A stretch of 64,000 nucleotides of DNA from Notolepis coatsorum (lineage: Eukaryota > Chordata > Actinopteri > Aulopiformes > Paralepididae), in NCBI GenBank assembly GCA_963971535.1, contig OZ020587.1, positions 157,540,488-157,604,487 on the forward strand, read 5' to 3'. Below the pieces are notes generated by a model. It saw only the letters and a list, made by a program, of their open reading frames with translations, searched no databases and had not been told where the DNA came from. The first letter of the stretch is position 1. The number at the start of each line of letters is the position of its first letter. The position numbers and the translations under genes are program-made. Positions 31,165-40,916 of this stretch are shown piece after piece.

Positions 31165-31875
31165 CTAAAACATTTACATTTTACATTTACATTTAGTCAT
31201 TTAGCTGATGCTTTTATCCAAAGCGACTTACAAGTTCTGCACGACAAGTCATCAGGAAGGGCACAACTCTTATCAGCTGAGTAACAATGATCATCAAAGT
31301 GTTGAGTGCTACAGTGTAGGTTAGTTTATTAGGACAAGTGCATGACAGTAAGGTTAGTTAGGGTTAGAGTTTAAAATGTTTATTTCATTTCAGATAATGG
31401 TTAAAGAAGTGCGTCTTTAGTCGACGGCGAAAGATTGGACGGGTTTCGGCTGTCCTAACTGTGGTGGGAAGTTCCTTCCACCATTGTGGGGCAAGGACCG
31501 AGAATAGGCGACTTCTCTTTGATGACCCTCTTCTAAAAACCTCATGAAATGTCATTATGAATTGAAAATGGGGGACCCTGATGTAAACAAGACGAAAGTC
31601 TTTCTCTGGTCTGCATCCCCTTAACAATTGTGTGTATTGAGCCGTACTGTATTGTACCCATTCTGCAATCTGGTAAATAAAGTTTTCATTCATTCATTCA
31701 TTCATTCATTCATTCATTCATTCATTCATTCATTCATTCATTCATTCATTCATTCATTCATTCATTCATTCATTCATTCATTCATCATTCATTCATCATT
31801 CATTCATCATTCATTCATTCATTCATTCATTCATTCATTCATTCATGACCCTCTTCTAAAACCTCCCACGACCGA
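31165..31875 (-). mobile_element. LINE 3-prime end (CR1/L2-like), interrupted by another LINE tail
   Basis: The minus strand at 31547-31385 encodes LFSVLAPQWWKELPTTVRTA then FRRRLKTHFF, the C-terminus typical of CR1/L2-type polyproteins. The 3-prime UTR runs to 31165 and ends GTAAGTCGCTTTGGATAAAAGC then CTAAATGTAAATG. Further coding to the right (31846-31875) was separated by insertion of the plus-strand LINE tail at 31545-31845. Tails of the same family are at 39007-39225 (plus) and 44360-44590 (minus). Confidence 0.75.
31545..31845 (+). mobile_element. LINE 3-prime tail with expanded (TTCA)n
   Basis: The plus strand from ATGAATTGAAAATGGGGGAC to GTAAATAAAGTTTTCATTCA matches the 3-prime ends of the LINE copies at 21005-23264 and 46703-48597. 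The tail microsatellite has grown to about 160 bp of (TTCA)n with TCA interruptions. It is flanked by TGACCCTCTTCTAAAAACCTC (31525-31545) and TGACCCTCTTCTAAAACCTC (31846-31865), a target duplication of about 20 bp that differs by one A. Confidence 0.8.
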
Positions 31876-32115
31876 GATCAGGCAGGACCGAGGAGCTCTC
31901 CGTACCGTGAGGAGAGACCAGGCAGGAGGACCGAGGAGCTCTCTGTACCGTGAGGAGAGATCAGGCAGGACCGAGGAGCTCTCTGTACCGTGAGGAGAGA
32001 TCAGGCAGGACCGAGGAGCTCTCCGTACCGTGAGGAGAGACCAGGCAGGAGGACCATGGAGCTCTCTGTACCGTGAGGAGAGACCAGGCAGGAGGACCGA
32101 GGAGCTCTCCGTACC
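31876..32115. repeat. About 40-bp minisatellite (GACCGAGGAGCTCTC)
   Basis: Six units share GGACCGAGGAGCTCTCCGTA, CCGTGAGGAGAGA and a CCAGGCAGGA/TCAGGCA linker of variable length. A further unit (32574-32610) lies beyond the LINE tail at 32118-32570, which shows that the tail was inserted into the array. Confidence 0.9.
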
Positions 32116-32117
32116 GT

Positions 32118-32570
32118 GGGAGATCAGATCAAATCAAATCAAATGTATTTGTAAGGCCCGACAACACACGGTAATGTCCCCATGGGGCCGGACACGTCTT
32201 CTTTAAACAAGTCAAGAAGAAACATCACAATAAATCGAGGACAAACCAAAAACACCATGGAGTCCAATTTATTTTTTTAAATAAATGAATGCAACACTCC
32301 CAGACAGACCCCACGCGAAGGTAAGGAAAAACTCACTAAAAACCTAGCAATAGGGAAAAAAAGCACCACAGGCAATGTGGAGGAGAGAAACCTTAGAAGG
32401 GCCGTTCAAGGGGGGGGATCTCCCTTCTTAGATGTCGGTGATAGTAGTGTTGCAGTAAAACAGGTGAAACAGTTGGTAAGCATTGCACTCATATGTGTAA
32501 TGAAACACAAATAAGTGCATGCGATAGCAACTGGGGTACATAAGAACATTTTGAAAGATTGAAAATAGAT
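32118..32570 (-). mobile_element. LINE 3-prime UTR fragment
   Basis: On the minus strand the sequence includes CCTAAGGTTTCTCTCCTCCA-type text, CTATTGCTAGGTTTTTAGTG and GGGGTCTGTCTGGGAGTG, and ends in AAATACATTTGATTTGATTT at 32120-32150. This layout is common in fish L2-type 3-prime UTRs. The flanks share AGATCAG (32110-32116 and 32566-32572), a probable short target duplication in the minisatellite. No coding remains. Confidence 0.65.
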
Positions 32571-32639
32571 CAGGGAGGACCGAGGAGCTCCGTACCGTTC
32601 GGAGAAGATCGGAACGCTCTCCAGCGACCCCCTGAGAGA

Positions 32640-32804
32640 CACCACGGACTGTGGATGCTTTATTTTTTATTTTTTAGATATTCCTTTTTTTAATTCACAT
32701 TTTTCCAAAAGGCAGAATGTGGATGGTAAATGGTGATTTTGTTAGGAATATAGGACAGGCATGTATAAGCACTATGCTTCAGTTTGTCCCCTTTCAGTCA
32801 CTGT
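32640..32804. other. Spacer; nothing recognised
   Basis: A/T-rich DNA between the minisatellite remnant and the family 1 SINE. Confidence 0.4.
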
Positions 32805-32814
32805 AAAATCAAAT

Positions 32815-33288
32815 CTTTTTTTTTTCTCTACTTTTTCTCCCCATTTTAAATTTTTTCTCCCATCCCAATTTCGTATTATCCAATTCTACCCTTCCCTGTC
32901 TCGAACGCTGTTAGACTATGCCTCCCACTGGTCGGCTGCAGTGATGACCAAGCCTTGCATCACGTGTCCCCTCCGGTACTCGAGGAGGCAGCTGTCGCAT
33001 CTTTTCACCTGCACAGCGCGATCTCTCAGTGGCGAGGAGTAACGCGTGGGAGGCTCACGCTGCCCCCGATACTTCCTGATTCTGCTGTACAGGCGCACCA
33101 ACCGACCTGTAGGAGTCGCTGTCCACAACGTCCGATCCCCACCCACCGGCTTTCCCACCCGCTAATACTGCCAATTGTATTAGTATGAACGACCAGCCAA
33201 GCCGGAAGCAACACCGAGAGCTGGGCTCGAACCCAGCATCTCCTGCGTTAGTGGTGAGCGCCTTGCCCACTGCGCCACTTAGCCGCCC
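32815..33288 (-). mobile_element. tRNA-derived SINE, family 1 (copy 3, best preserved)
   Basis: The minus strand starts GGCGGCTAAGTGGCGCAGTG (A box) and reaches GATGCTGGGTTCGAGCCC (B box) at about 33230. The roughly 470-bp body then runs through AGCGACTCCTACAGGTCGGT to an A-rich tail at 32815-32835. An exact direct repeat AAAATCAAAT flanks it (32805-32814 and 33292-33301). The head reads like a real tRNA gene up to the B box, but the variable and acceptor regions diverge. Confidence 0.9.
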
Positions 33289-33372
33289 TAAAAAATCAAA
33301 TATTGTTAAATGATTGTGCATATTGTATTGTGTGAGATGGTGACTGAATAAACTACTACTATTACTACTACT

Positions 33373-33626
33373 AAATGGCTGCTTTTTTATACAGCGCTTT
33401 TTATCCAAAGCGCTTTACAATTTGTTACTCACATTTTACCCATTCACTCACACATTCACACACCGACGGCGGAGGCGACCATGCAAGGTGCCAAACTGCT
33501 CATTGGGAGCAATTAGGGGTTAAGTGTCTTGCTCAAGGACACATCGACACGCTTCCCGGGAGGAGCGGGAATCGAACCAGCCGACGGCTCTACGACTGCT
33601 CTACCTCCCGAGCCACTTTCGCCCCA
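33373..33626 (-). mobile_element. tRNA-derived SINE, family 2 (copy 3)
   Basis: Reverse orientation: the tail AAATGGCTGCTTTTTTATAC and TTTATCCAAAGCGCTTTACA lie on the left, and the B box (GGGAATCGAACC on the plus strand) and A-box head (CTCTACCTCCCGAGCCAC) on the right. The body order is as in the 30780 copy. A short duplication or rearrangement lies between the boxes (CAGCCGACGGCTCTACGACTG). Confidence 0.85.
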
Positions 33627-33654
33627 TCATTTTAGGTGTTTGAGTGATGAGCGT

Positions 33655-33850
33655 TTTTCTTTGGCTGGATCCTGTGTCCTTTTAAATGGTTTGTAATTAT
33701 ATCCGGCTTTTCGTTTCAGTATCACTTCCGGTGGCGTGACTACATGGGGTGAGGGCCTCTGGGAAGGTTGCGGGTTCGAGCCCTGACCCGGGTGCTGTTG
33801 TAGAGTGGTTCAATAGGGAGCACTGAGGCAGAAACAAGGGCCCGGGGACA
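33655..33850 (+). mobile_element. tRNA-like dispersed repeat, family 3 (copy 1)
   Basis: The sequence GGTTTGTAATTATATCCGGC, then CTACATGGGGTGAGGGCCTC, and a B-box-like GGGTTCGAGCCC 60 nt later recur inverted at 40917-41200. That copy has GGTTCGTAATTATATCCGGC and CTACATGGGGGGTGAGGCCC. The B box suggests tRNA ancestry, but the A box is poor. The right side is cut by the hAT element starting at 33859. Confidence 0.55.
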
Positions 33851-33858
33851 CTACTGTC

Positions 33859-34596
33859 CAGGCACGTGCACACATAGAGCCCAAGGGGTGCTTGAGCACC
33901 TGCCTTTTTGAGCCCCGTAAAAAAAGTGCCATTTTTGAAAAAAAAATTAAAAAATATATATATTTTTTTACCGTTACGCATATAGACTGCCCTTCCAACT
34001 GAAAAATGTCAGGATAGAATCAAAATATTAGGTAAAGAGAGAGAGATGCCCCATATTCCATTGCAGTTTGCACGGCCTCCTCAGCGTGCCTCTCCACGGA
34101 CCTATATATTTTATGCATAGCGTGGGTGATGATGATAGAAACCGCTGTGGCGCATACAGTTGAATGCTGGTATTACACTCATTGAGGGACACGAAGAAGT
34201 CAAGTCCGATGGGATTTGGGAATCTCAAATACAAATCGGGATTGGAATAAAAAAATCCATTTATATTAAACAATACAGAATATACAGCACTTCTTGGGGT
34301 CTGTAGGGTAAGCACTTATTCCCTCCCCCCTGAACATTTATGGAGATGCATGGGCCTTTTAAGTCAGTGATAAAAGTGTCTTTCAAGGAAGTGAGCTCCT
34401 GCACTGATTATTATAGTTCAATATTCAATATTTGATCACCAAAACCCCCCAAAAAACATAAAAAGGGCCCCCCCCCCGCCCGAAAATGGCCTTTAAAAAT
34501 CGAGCGCGCGTAGCACGCAAGTTAAAACACACACAGGTATAGTGCCCTTTTCAGCCTTTGAGCACCTGCCCCTCTAAAGTCCTGTGCACGTCCCTG
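33859..34596. mobile_element. 738-bp non-autonomous hAT element with exact 8-bp duplication
   Basis: The ends CAGGCACGTGCACACATAG and, inverted, CAGGGACGTGCACAGGAC have subterminal GAGCACCTGCC on both sides. The target duplication CTACTGTC is exact at 33851-33858 and 34597-34604. The interior is A/T-rich with C and T runs and no transposase. These are textbook hAT features. Confidence 0.9.
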
Positions 34597-34604
34597 CTAC
34601 TGTC

Positions 34605-34749
34605 AGAATGTGGAGAATGTAGGGGCGATTCCTGATACGCTTCTTTTTTATCTGTCGCATTAAATGTTTTTAACCTGTAGCACTTTGAGATTGTCAAATG
34701 TGAAGTGCAATATAAATAAAATGTATTATTATTATTATAATAGTAATAA
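34605..34749 (+). mobile_element. LINE 3-prime tail (L2/Maui-like)
   Basis: The sequence GTAGCACTTTGAGATTGTCA, then GAAGTGCAATATAAATAAAA and (ATT)n, is the usual 3-prime end of fish L2-type LINEs in plus orientation. No coding part is left. Its upstream side was split from 33800-33850 by the hAT insertion. Confidence 0.65.
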
Positions 34750-35015
34750 TAATAGACAGTGGGGCTCGAGAGGTAGAGCAGTTGTCCGGAGGTTCCCGGT
34801 TCGATTCCCGCTCCTCCCGGGCAACGTGTCGAAGTGTCCTTGAGCAAGACACTTACTAACCCCTAATTTCTCCCGATGAGCAGGTCGGCACCTCGCACGG
34901 TCGCCTCCGCCGTCGGTGTGTGAACGTGTGAGTGAACGGGGTAAAAATGTGAGGAACAAATTGTAAAGCGCTTTGGATAAAAGCTGCTATATAAATGCAC
35001 CATTTACCATCTAGC
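34750..35015 (+). mobile_element. tRNA-derived SINE, family 2 (copy 4)
   Basis: The head is GGGGCTCGAGAGGTAGAGCA, with the B box in CCCGGTTCGATTCCC and the body CCTTGAGCAAGACACTTACT and GATGAGCAGGTCGGCACC. The tail TTTGGATAAAAGCTGCTATA ends ACCATTTACCAT. It lies directly after an (ATT)n LINE tail. Confidence 0.9.
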
Positions 35016-35795
35016 CATTATTATTGAGTGTTGGACACCTCTATGACATCACACTTTTCCCCCCCAAGAAAAGCACGAGAATATGTGAGCCAGAATATAT
35101 CTCTCCCCCGTTTAAATGTTATTCCAGACAATAAGCCTTCACGAAAAACACAAAGAGAGGAAGGCCTGACCCCCTCTCTGCAGACCGTTTATCAGCCTGA
35201 AATGCTATTTCATGCATTAACAAACCACTCCCCCCCCCCCCCACACCCCAGCCCGATGCCTTCAGTATAAAAGCCCCCCCCCCCCACACTTCTGGTTACC
35301 AGTCAACTAAACAATACCCCTGGCCCACCCTGGCCAGACCCTCCTGTCTCTCTCCCGCGGAATTTTAGGGGGGGGGGGACAAAAAATTCTCGTGGCTGAC
35401 GGATGACGTTCTTTGATTTAAATATTTTTTTTACACCATTACAGAGTTTTCATAGAGCTGCAGTCAATTTATTTTATTTATTCTAATTAAGAGCATTAGG
35501 AGTGCCGCACTGTGTGCCGCTGCGCGCGCTCATCGCCTCGTTAATCACACTTTGCAGACACTCGCAAATCAAGTTCTAACAGCAAGCACTGAATCAAGGG
35601 CAATGGAGCGTGAGCTCCTTCACAATTTATGATCTTTCAAATTGCATCTTTTCAACCATTAAATTGCAAGATACCATAAATTTTTATCCTCTCTACTTGA
35701 GCCCACCCCGGTATTGATTCTGTCGCGTGAAAAATAGAATAGTAGTAAATTCAGGCCGTTAGTACGGGGATTTAAGCCCTTGTCTTTTTTCGGAG
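35016..35795. other. No gene seen; C-runs
   Basis: It holds poly(C) stretches (35229-35243, 35274-35285) and a G-run at 35368. A CpG-rich patch TGCGCGCGCTCATCGCCTCG lies at 35522. A TATA-like TATAAAAGC at 35267 follows a C-rich block but no transcript evidence is visible. No coding domain was found. Confidence 0.3.
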
Positions 35796-36045
35796 GAGAA
35801 ATTGAAAGCCACCTCGCCGGAAGGCTGTTAATTTGCCATTGAGAACAAATACAGAGAGTGATCAAATGTAAAATAAATAAATAAAAGTCCAAACTGGAGG
35901 CTCGTCTCCTCTCTCTCCTTCTCTTCCGCGTATCACGGTAAAAACGGAGGCGTCCTCTCGTCACTTTTAAACTATCAGCTAATTCTATTCAACTAAAACT
36001 GTGTAAAATGCTATTCAGAAATGGTTCAAATAGATTGAATTCAGC
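35796..36045. repeat. Dispersed repeat R, copy 1
   Basis: About 245 bp, from AGGAGAAATTGAAAGCCACC through TTAAACTATCAGCTAATTCT to GATTGAATTCAGCT, recurs in the same orientation at 40119-40610 with a LINE tail inserted in the second copy. The family is not recognised. Neither copy has inverted ends or a poly(A). Confidence 0.8.
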
Positions 36046-37775
36046 TCAATTCGATTTCAAACGGCACAGTCTTTTTTATTATGTATATGTAGCAGGGTGG
36101 ATTATCCCTGCTTCGTGGGAACGGGTGGGCACAATCACTGGGTAGCGAGACACAGTAGAGCTCTGTCTGACTGCACCTCCGTCTTTGAGTCTGGAGCTTC
36201 AACTGGAGGCTGGTAGTGTGAGTGGATGGGGCCCGGGATTTACCAACCTGGTCTGGTACTCTGGTCTTCCTCCCCTGCAGCAGGGCGGTCGCAGTACTCC
36301 CCAACACGCTCCCACTTCCCCCAATTACTCCTTCAAACCCTCCCACACCTAGTGACTGAATTGTAAATAAATACCCTGGTTCCCCCCGCAAACAGTACCC
36401 TCCCTCAGTGACACTAGAAACCTTACAATAACAAGGGAAAGGTGGAATAGGAAGGGGTTAATTGTATTAACGTTACCCACACCAAAAGAGTTGTTAAGCG
36501 GCTCATGAATGGACACGCACACAGAACTCCCATCTAATTCTTTAATACTAATTATACTGGTCAGTTACAAAGAGTTAAAAGCACTGGGTCGAATAGAATG
36601 GAATCTTACTATTACCCAATTTGTAACTCAATACCTTATGTCTAACTATATTCTACACACACCTCTGTGTTAGTGCCAGGAATAATATACTTTAATGCAT
36701 TTGACTCATCGCCCACGTCTGGGTCAGTACCATGTATAATACCTCTAACAGGCTTTAATTATATGGTGAGAATAATACCTCTCTGGGCTTTACTTATGAT
36801 GCACCAGGTCTGTAACCTCCCCACAGGGAAAGGGTTAATGAGATGGGAAAATATTATTAAAGAACCAAACACGTTATCACACTCAAAGGAAATAAAAAAT
36901 GTGGGCCCACAAATACCTAACAAAAGTCCTATGCTAATGCCGGCATATATTGTTGATGGGGTACCCCTAGGAACTGTAGTTAGCAACGTTAGCTTCGCCC
37001 GCAGGCCGCACCACACTGTGTAACGTGCAATAGAATCCTGGGCACCGAAGCCCTAATGTACTCTACCAAGATGGCGGCCTCGCCGCGCCACCGTCGTCCG
37101 GATAGCAAGATGGCGTCGAACGCTCTCGGTGTGGGCGCTAGCAGGCGGGGCTGGAGCAGAGGGGCAGTGCTGGGCTGAGAGCGTGTGCTGGGTGATGGCG
37201 ACCTCTGTTGGTCGGGACGAACTCCCGTGCTCTGAAGACAGCCTGGTGCAGATCTGGTTGTAGACAGCCGGAGCAGACTGGTTGTAGACAGCTGGTGCTG
37301 GGTCGACGTGCATACCTAAACTTGCCCTCACTAACACTGCAGCTACACTCTGGGTCCCCAAACAGCCCTCCTGCTAGCCGGGATATATGATAACGCAGGG
37401 TGCCTCTAAACACCGGTCCTCTTCACGCCACGCTGGCGGGGGCACCTCGCTAGAGGGAATAACTTTAACTTAAACCCCTCAGGGCGATACCGCATTTCTT
37501 CTAGGAAAACTTGTTGTATCGCTAGGGTATTCAGTAGGGAAAGCATGCAATGCTCCACTACGTTTACTTTCATAGGATAACCCGTCACATGCTCAAGTTC
37601 AGTTCGTCCGCCCGTGCTTCACAACGGGGCTCCCCGAGACACGTCTGTTCACAACAACGTCCCGACTCGAAGAGGCTCGTCTCCCCTCTTCCGCCTCCAT
37701 TTATTTCCTTCCCATCTCTCTCGGACACTCTCTGCCTGCCACCGCCCCCTGCTGGTACCGCCAACTAGTCACACA
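36046..37775. other. Unclassified 1.7-kb block; possible LTR or promoter-like DNA
   Basis: It starts TGTAGCAGGGTGG (36088) and ends near AACTAGTCACA (37773), which could be the TGT...ACA edges of a solo LTR, but no matching 5-bp flanks are seen. The 37060-37450 part is GC-rich with two AAGATGGCG words (37067, 37108), the YY1-type motif. A strong CTCF-type match GTACCAGCAGGGGGCGG lies on the minus strand at 37742-37758. Open frames have no known domain. Whether this is a retroelement LTR or a host CpG-rich promoter cannot be settled here. Confidence 0.3.
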
Positions 37776-38024
37776 GGGAAAAGGATGGTAGATATGGATC
37801 CAGTAATGCCGTTTATAATCCATATTTCAGCCGGTAGAAGAAGGAGGAGCCCGCGTCATTGTTCGTGAGAATATCAATGGAAACTAGTCAACATGTCTTT
37901 GTGCACAAAGGGGAGATAAAAGGCAAGTCAGCACTTCTGAATAATAGCCATATTTTCAGGATGCTACATATAGGTTACTAATAAATACTAATTTACCCCA
38001 ATCCCAGTTTTTACAGTGTAGCCC
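37776..38024. other. No gene seen
   Basis: Ordinary DNA leading into the GTGAAAGGGTTAACC array, with no motif or frame of note. Confidence 0.4.
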
Positions 38025-38180
38025 TTACTGTCTGTAGTGTGATAGTAAAGGGTTAACCTTCTGTAGTGTGGTAGTGAAAGGGTTTACCCTTTGTCGTGTG
38101 GCAGTGAAAGGGTTAACCTTCCGTATTGTCGCAGTGAAAGGATTAACCATTTGGTAGTGCGGCAGTGAAAGGGTTGAAGA
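38025..38180. repeat. About 31-bp tandem repeat with a GTGAAAGGGTTAACC core, second array
   Basis: Five units with the core AGTGAAAGGGTTAACC and linkers TTCTGTAGTGTGGT, CTTTGTCGTGTGGC, TTCCGTATTGTCGC and ATTTGGTAGTGCGGC. The last two linkers match, in the same order, the linkers of the array at 5316-5440 (TTCTGTGTATTGTTGC, ATTTGGTAGTGTGGC), so the two arrays descend from one multi-unit ancestor. Confidence 0.85.
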
Positions 38181-38900
38181 TTAGGTACCCGGTGTGCTGC
38201 AGTGACCGGCTGACCGGCGCCGGGTTCTGATTCTGCAGGGTTTTACAGCAACAGTGATATTTCAGCCTCGATTCTACACGAGATGGGTTCTTAGGGGTTT
38301 CTGAGTTGTGTATGAGGAAAACTCGCTCGTAAAAAAACGTGAAGTTCGGGGGGCTTTGTTGAGAGTGGCCATTACATTTAACCTGTGGAAATACAAAACG
38401 CTTCTCTCACACATGCCCCCATACTGTTCTCAGGAATTGGCATAATTATTCTTATATTACATCTCGCTCCGAGCTGCACGGAACACACTTGTCAAACAAT
38501 ATAGCCAGATTAGCTCTTTCTGATCGAGCCCGGCTGAGTGTCTCTCCAGCTCATTACACACCTAAGAAAAGAAACAAAAGTGTCTCACTTACCAGGAGAA
38601 AAGGGAGACGTGACAAAAGCCAGACCGCGGGTTCCAAACGTGAAGAATTAACCTCCTCACATCTGTAATAGGGGGAACAACAATTAAGTTGTGATTGAAA
38701 GACGGATGCACGCCGGTGCTACAGGTGGAATATAACAATGCCGTTAGATTCGTCCGTCCAAGTCAGAGTTATATATATATATGCGTTTTTCTCGACAATG
38801 TACCTCCGCGTCTCACGTAAGCGGTCATGCCTTATAACTTTCTTTGAACTTTCTTACTTTCCGACCATACTGCCAAAATGGTCGCAATTACCCCAAAGTA
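38181..38900. other. No gene seen; possibly regulatory island
   Basis: Mixed-composition DNA without repeats. The stretch 38430-38560 (GGCATAATTATTCTTATATT, TTAGCTCTTTCTGATC, CTCATTACACAC) looks single copy. Frames are short. Confidence 0.25.
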
Positions 38901-38914
38901 CAATTTCCCCCCTT

Positions 38915-39290
38915 TTACTAGTTGTTTCTAGTTCGTGCACCTTCGGTTTGAAAGACAAAATTGCAACAGATCTCGTGTGGACACACGTGTGTACACCTGG
39001 GTACTTCTTACTGTCTTATACTATCATGCACTCTTCCTACTATACTAACATGTCTCTATTACTATGCACTCAACACTGTAGCACTCAAGCGTCAGCACTG
39101 TTTGATGAACATTGTTACTCGGCTGAATAAGTTGGACCCTTCCCGCTAACTTGTCGTACAGATCTTGTAGGTCGCTTTGGATAAAAGAGTTCAGGGACTG
39201 TGATGTCAAAGGACTAAATTTAAATGTACTTGCAGGGTTGTTACCTTGTTTACGTGTATGTTGGTGTTACAAAGTTATGCAGCTGTGTCA
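38915..39290. repeat. Dispersed repeat S, copy 1, with inserted LINE tail
   Basis: The outer parts, AGTTGTTTCTAGTTCGTGCA...CACACGTGTGTA (38921-38992) and AGGGTTGTTACCTTGTTTAC...AAAGTTATGCAG (39234-39283), are contiguous in a second copy at 42128-42255. The intervening 39007-39225 is an inserted LINE end flanked by GTACTT. Confidence 0.7.
39007..39225 (+). mobile_element. LINE 3-prime tail in repeat S
   Basis: The plus strand carries ACTCAACACTGTAGCACTCA and then CTTGTCGTACAGATCTTGTAGGTCGC with TTTGGATAAAAG, the same tail as at 31165-31380 and 44360-44590. A 6-bp flank GTACTT (39001-39006, 39226-39231) is a plausible target duplication, and the unfilled paralogue at 42128-42255 supports the edges. 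Confidence 0.7.
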
Positions 39291-39344
39291 AAGAAGCTTT
39301 CCGGCCGCATTGCTAAATGGTCGCTAGTACCGTAATAACTACGA

Positions 39345-39905
39345 TGCTTTCTTGTATGATATGATATGATATGATATTTGCATTTATAATGCGCCCCCCC
39401 CAGCCAACTTTTACATCGGTCCGGGGCGCAGCCAGGGGGGAAACAATAATACAAATAAATGGACAGGACAAAGAAAACAGGGAACCAGGCAGATGGACAA
39501 ACAGAGAACATAAGAACACCTCACACACACAACACAACAAAGTAACTCAGTGATCATCCAGAGCGGAAAGGTGGGTTTTAAGCAAGGCCTTGAATGTCTG
39601 TACGGTGTCGGCAGACTTGATGTTGAGAGGGAATTTATTCCACAGTGCCATCACTGCAAAGGCCCGGAAGCCCTTTGTCACTAGTTTGACCCACAGGACC
39701 CTCAGACGACACAGTTGGTCATTTGATCTGAGGGACCTGGAGCTGACGGGTTGGACCAAGAGTTCCTCAATGTAGGCCGGAGCGAGACCAGTACAATGTA
39801 CAATGTAGAGGGTAGCTTGCCAGCTGCGTTGCCAGCGTGTGATAATAGCACCCAACGCGGGGGTGAAGCATGGGCCTGCTGGCTGCCACACAGCGGTGCC
39901 AGCAC
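39345..39905 (-). mobile_element. LINE C-terminal end (CR1/L2-like)
   Basis: The minus-strand frame 39891-39547 encodes LYIVHCTGLAPAYIEELLVQ, then RLRVLWVKLVTKGFRAFAVM, LWNKFPLNIKSADTVQTFKA and LLKTHL, the recurring end of CR1/L2 polyproteins (G-RAFSVAAP-LWNSLP-IK-A-S...FK..LKTHLF). The 3-prime UTR follows to about 39345 and ends in ATCATATCATATCA-type short repeats. It is a 5-prime-truncated, dead copy and is not the same family as the 21005 LINE. Confidence 0.8.
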
Positions 39906-40118
39906 ATACACAGCAGCTGAGAGGTTCAGAGGACGAGGACTGACGTCAATTAAGAGAATTTGCCCAGGAACGATGGGGAACCGGCAACTCTTTTTACGAG
40001 AGACACCCTGGGTTCTTTATAACGACCGCGCGGAGAGACCGAAGGACGGCACTCCGTGAAGATGTCCCTGTCACCGTGACAGGGGTATTGTTACGCCATG
40101 TCCAGAGTGCTCCCTATA
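39906..40118. other. Spacer; nothing recognised
   Basis: Short single-copy-looking DNA including a small palindrome GTCCCTGTCACCGTGACAGGG (40062-40083). No gene. Confidence 0.4.
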
Positions 40119-40610
40119 GGAGAAATTGAAAGCCACCCCGCGGAAGGCTGTTAATTTGCCGTTGAGAGCAAATACAGAGAGTGATCAAATGTAAAATGAA
40201 TAAATAAAAGTCCAACTGGAGGCTCGTCTCCTCTCTCTGCAACCTTCACCTCCTTCTCTTCCAAGTTTCAAGTTTCAAGTTTATTTAATAGTTGTCATAC
40301 AGAAGTACAGAATACTTTTATACAAAATGCTTCTTTCTGTTATGCTCCAGAGACTGTGCTAGACAAAAGATAAGTATGAAATCAAATAAAATAGTATAGC
40401 ATGTAAAAATAGAAGTAAAAATAGAAATCACGTACGTAGTAGACACAGTGTTCAGTATATACATATGTACAATGTTCGATGCAGAATAGAGTAACTGAGT
40501 TACCATACAATATACAATACGTACAGTTTTAAACTATCAGCTAATTTTATTCAACTAAAACTGTGTAAAATGCAATTCATAAATGGTTCAAATTCATTGA
40601 ATTCAGCTAC
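40119..40610. repeat. Dispersed repeat R, copy 2, carrying a LINE tail
   Basis: It matches 35796-36045 on both sides of a 263-bp insertion (40263-40525). In the unfilled copy the corresponding place holds 37 bp (GCGTATCACGGTAAAAACGG and following) that are missing here, so the insertion replaced target DNA rather than duplicating it. Confidence 0.8.
40263..40525 (-). mobile_element. LINE 3-prime tail inserted in repeat R
   Basis: The plus strand begins AAGTTTCAAGTTTCAAGTTT and ATTTAATAGTTGTCATACAG, so the minus strand ends in (AAACTTG)n, a common 3-prime end for fish L2/Rex-type LINEs. No coding remains. Confidence 0.65.
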
Positions 40611-40916
40611 AGACGGTTACGTCATTGTTGTTTCCGGCCGGTCCACCTTGCAAAATTGCAACATATTTCCCCCTTGCCCATTTCTAAATTGTCTCGTTTA
40701 AAACAAATAAAGCATTAACATTTGCATGGTGTACCTTTCTGTGCGTATTCATCCACAATATATAGCTCAACATGAAGATATTCGCAATTAATCGTAAAGA
40801 ATAAATCGCAGAATTATATTTCAACCAGAAATGCTTGAACAATAATGTTAGTGATAAGAAGGGAACTCATTTTGTGCAAAAATGGAACGCTTTCCAATGT
40901 TCATGAGGCAGAATTG
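40611..40916. other. Candidate conserved non-coding DNA
   Basis: It has no repeat signature. It contains CATTAACATTTGCATGGTG (octamer-type POU word) and CGCAATTAATCGTAAAG (homeobox-type word) in evenly mixed A/T-rich sequence, the appearance of many vertebrate developmental enhancers. No conservation test was possible. Confidence 0.3.

Noticed and set aside
33228-33288. Possible functional tRNA gene
   Set aside because: A and B boxes are good, but the cloverleaf does not close. The sequence continues into a 470-bp body with target duplication, so it is a SINE head.
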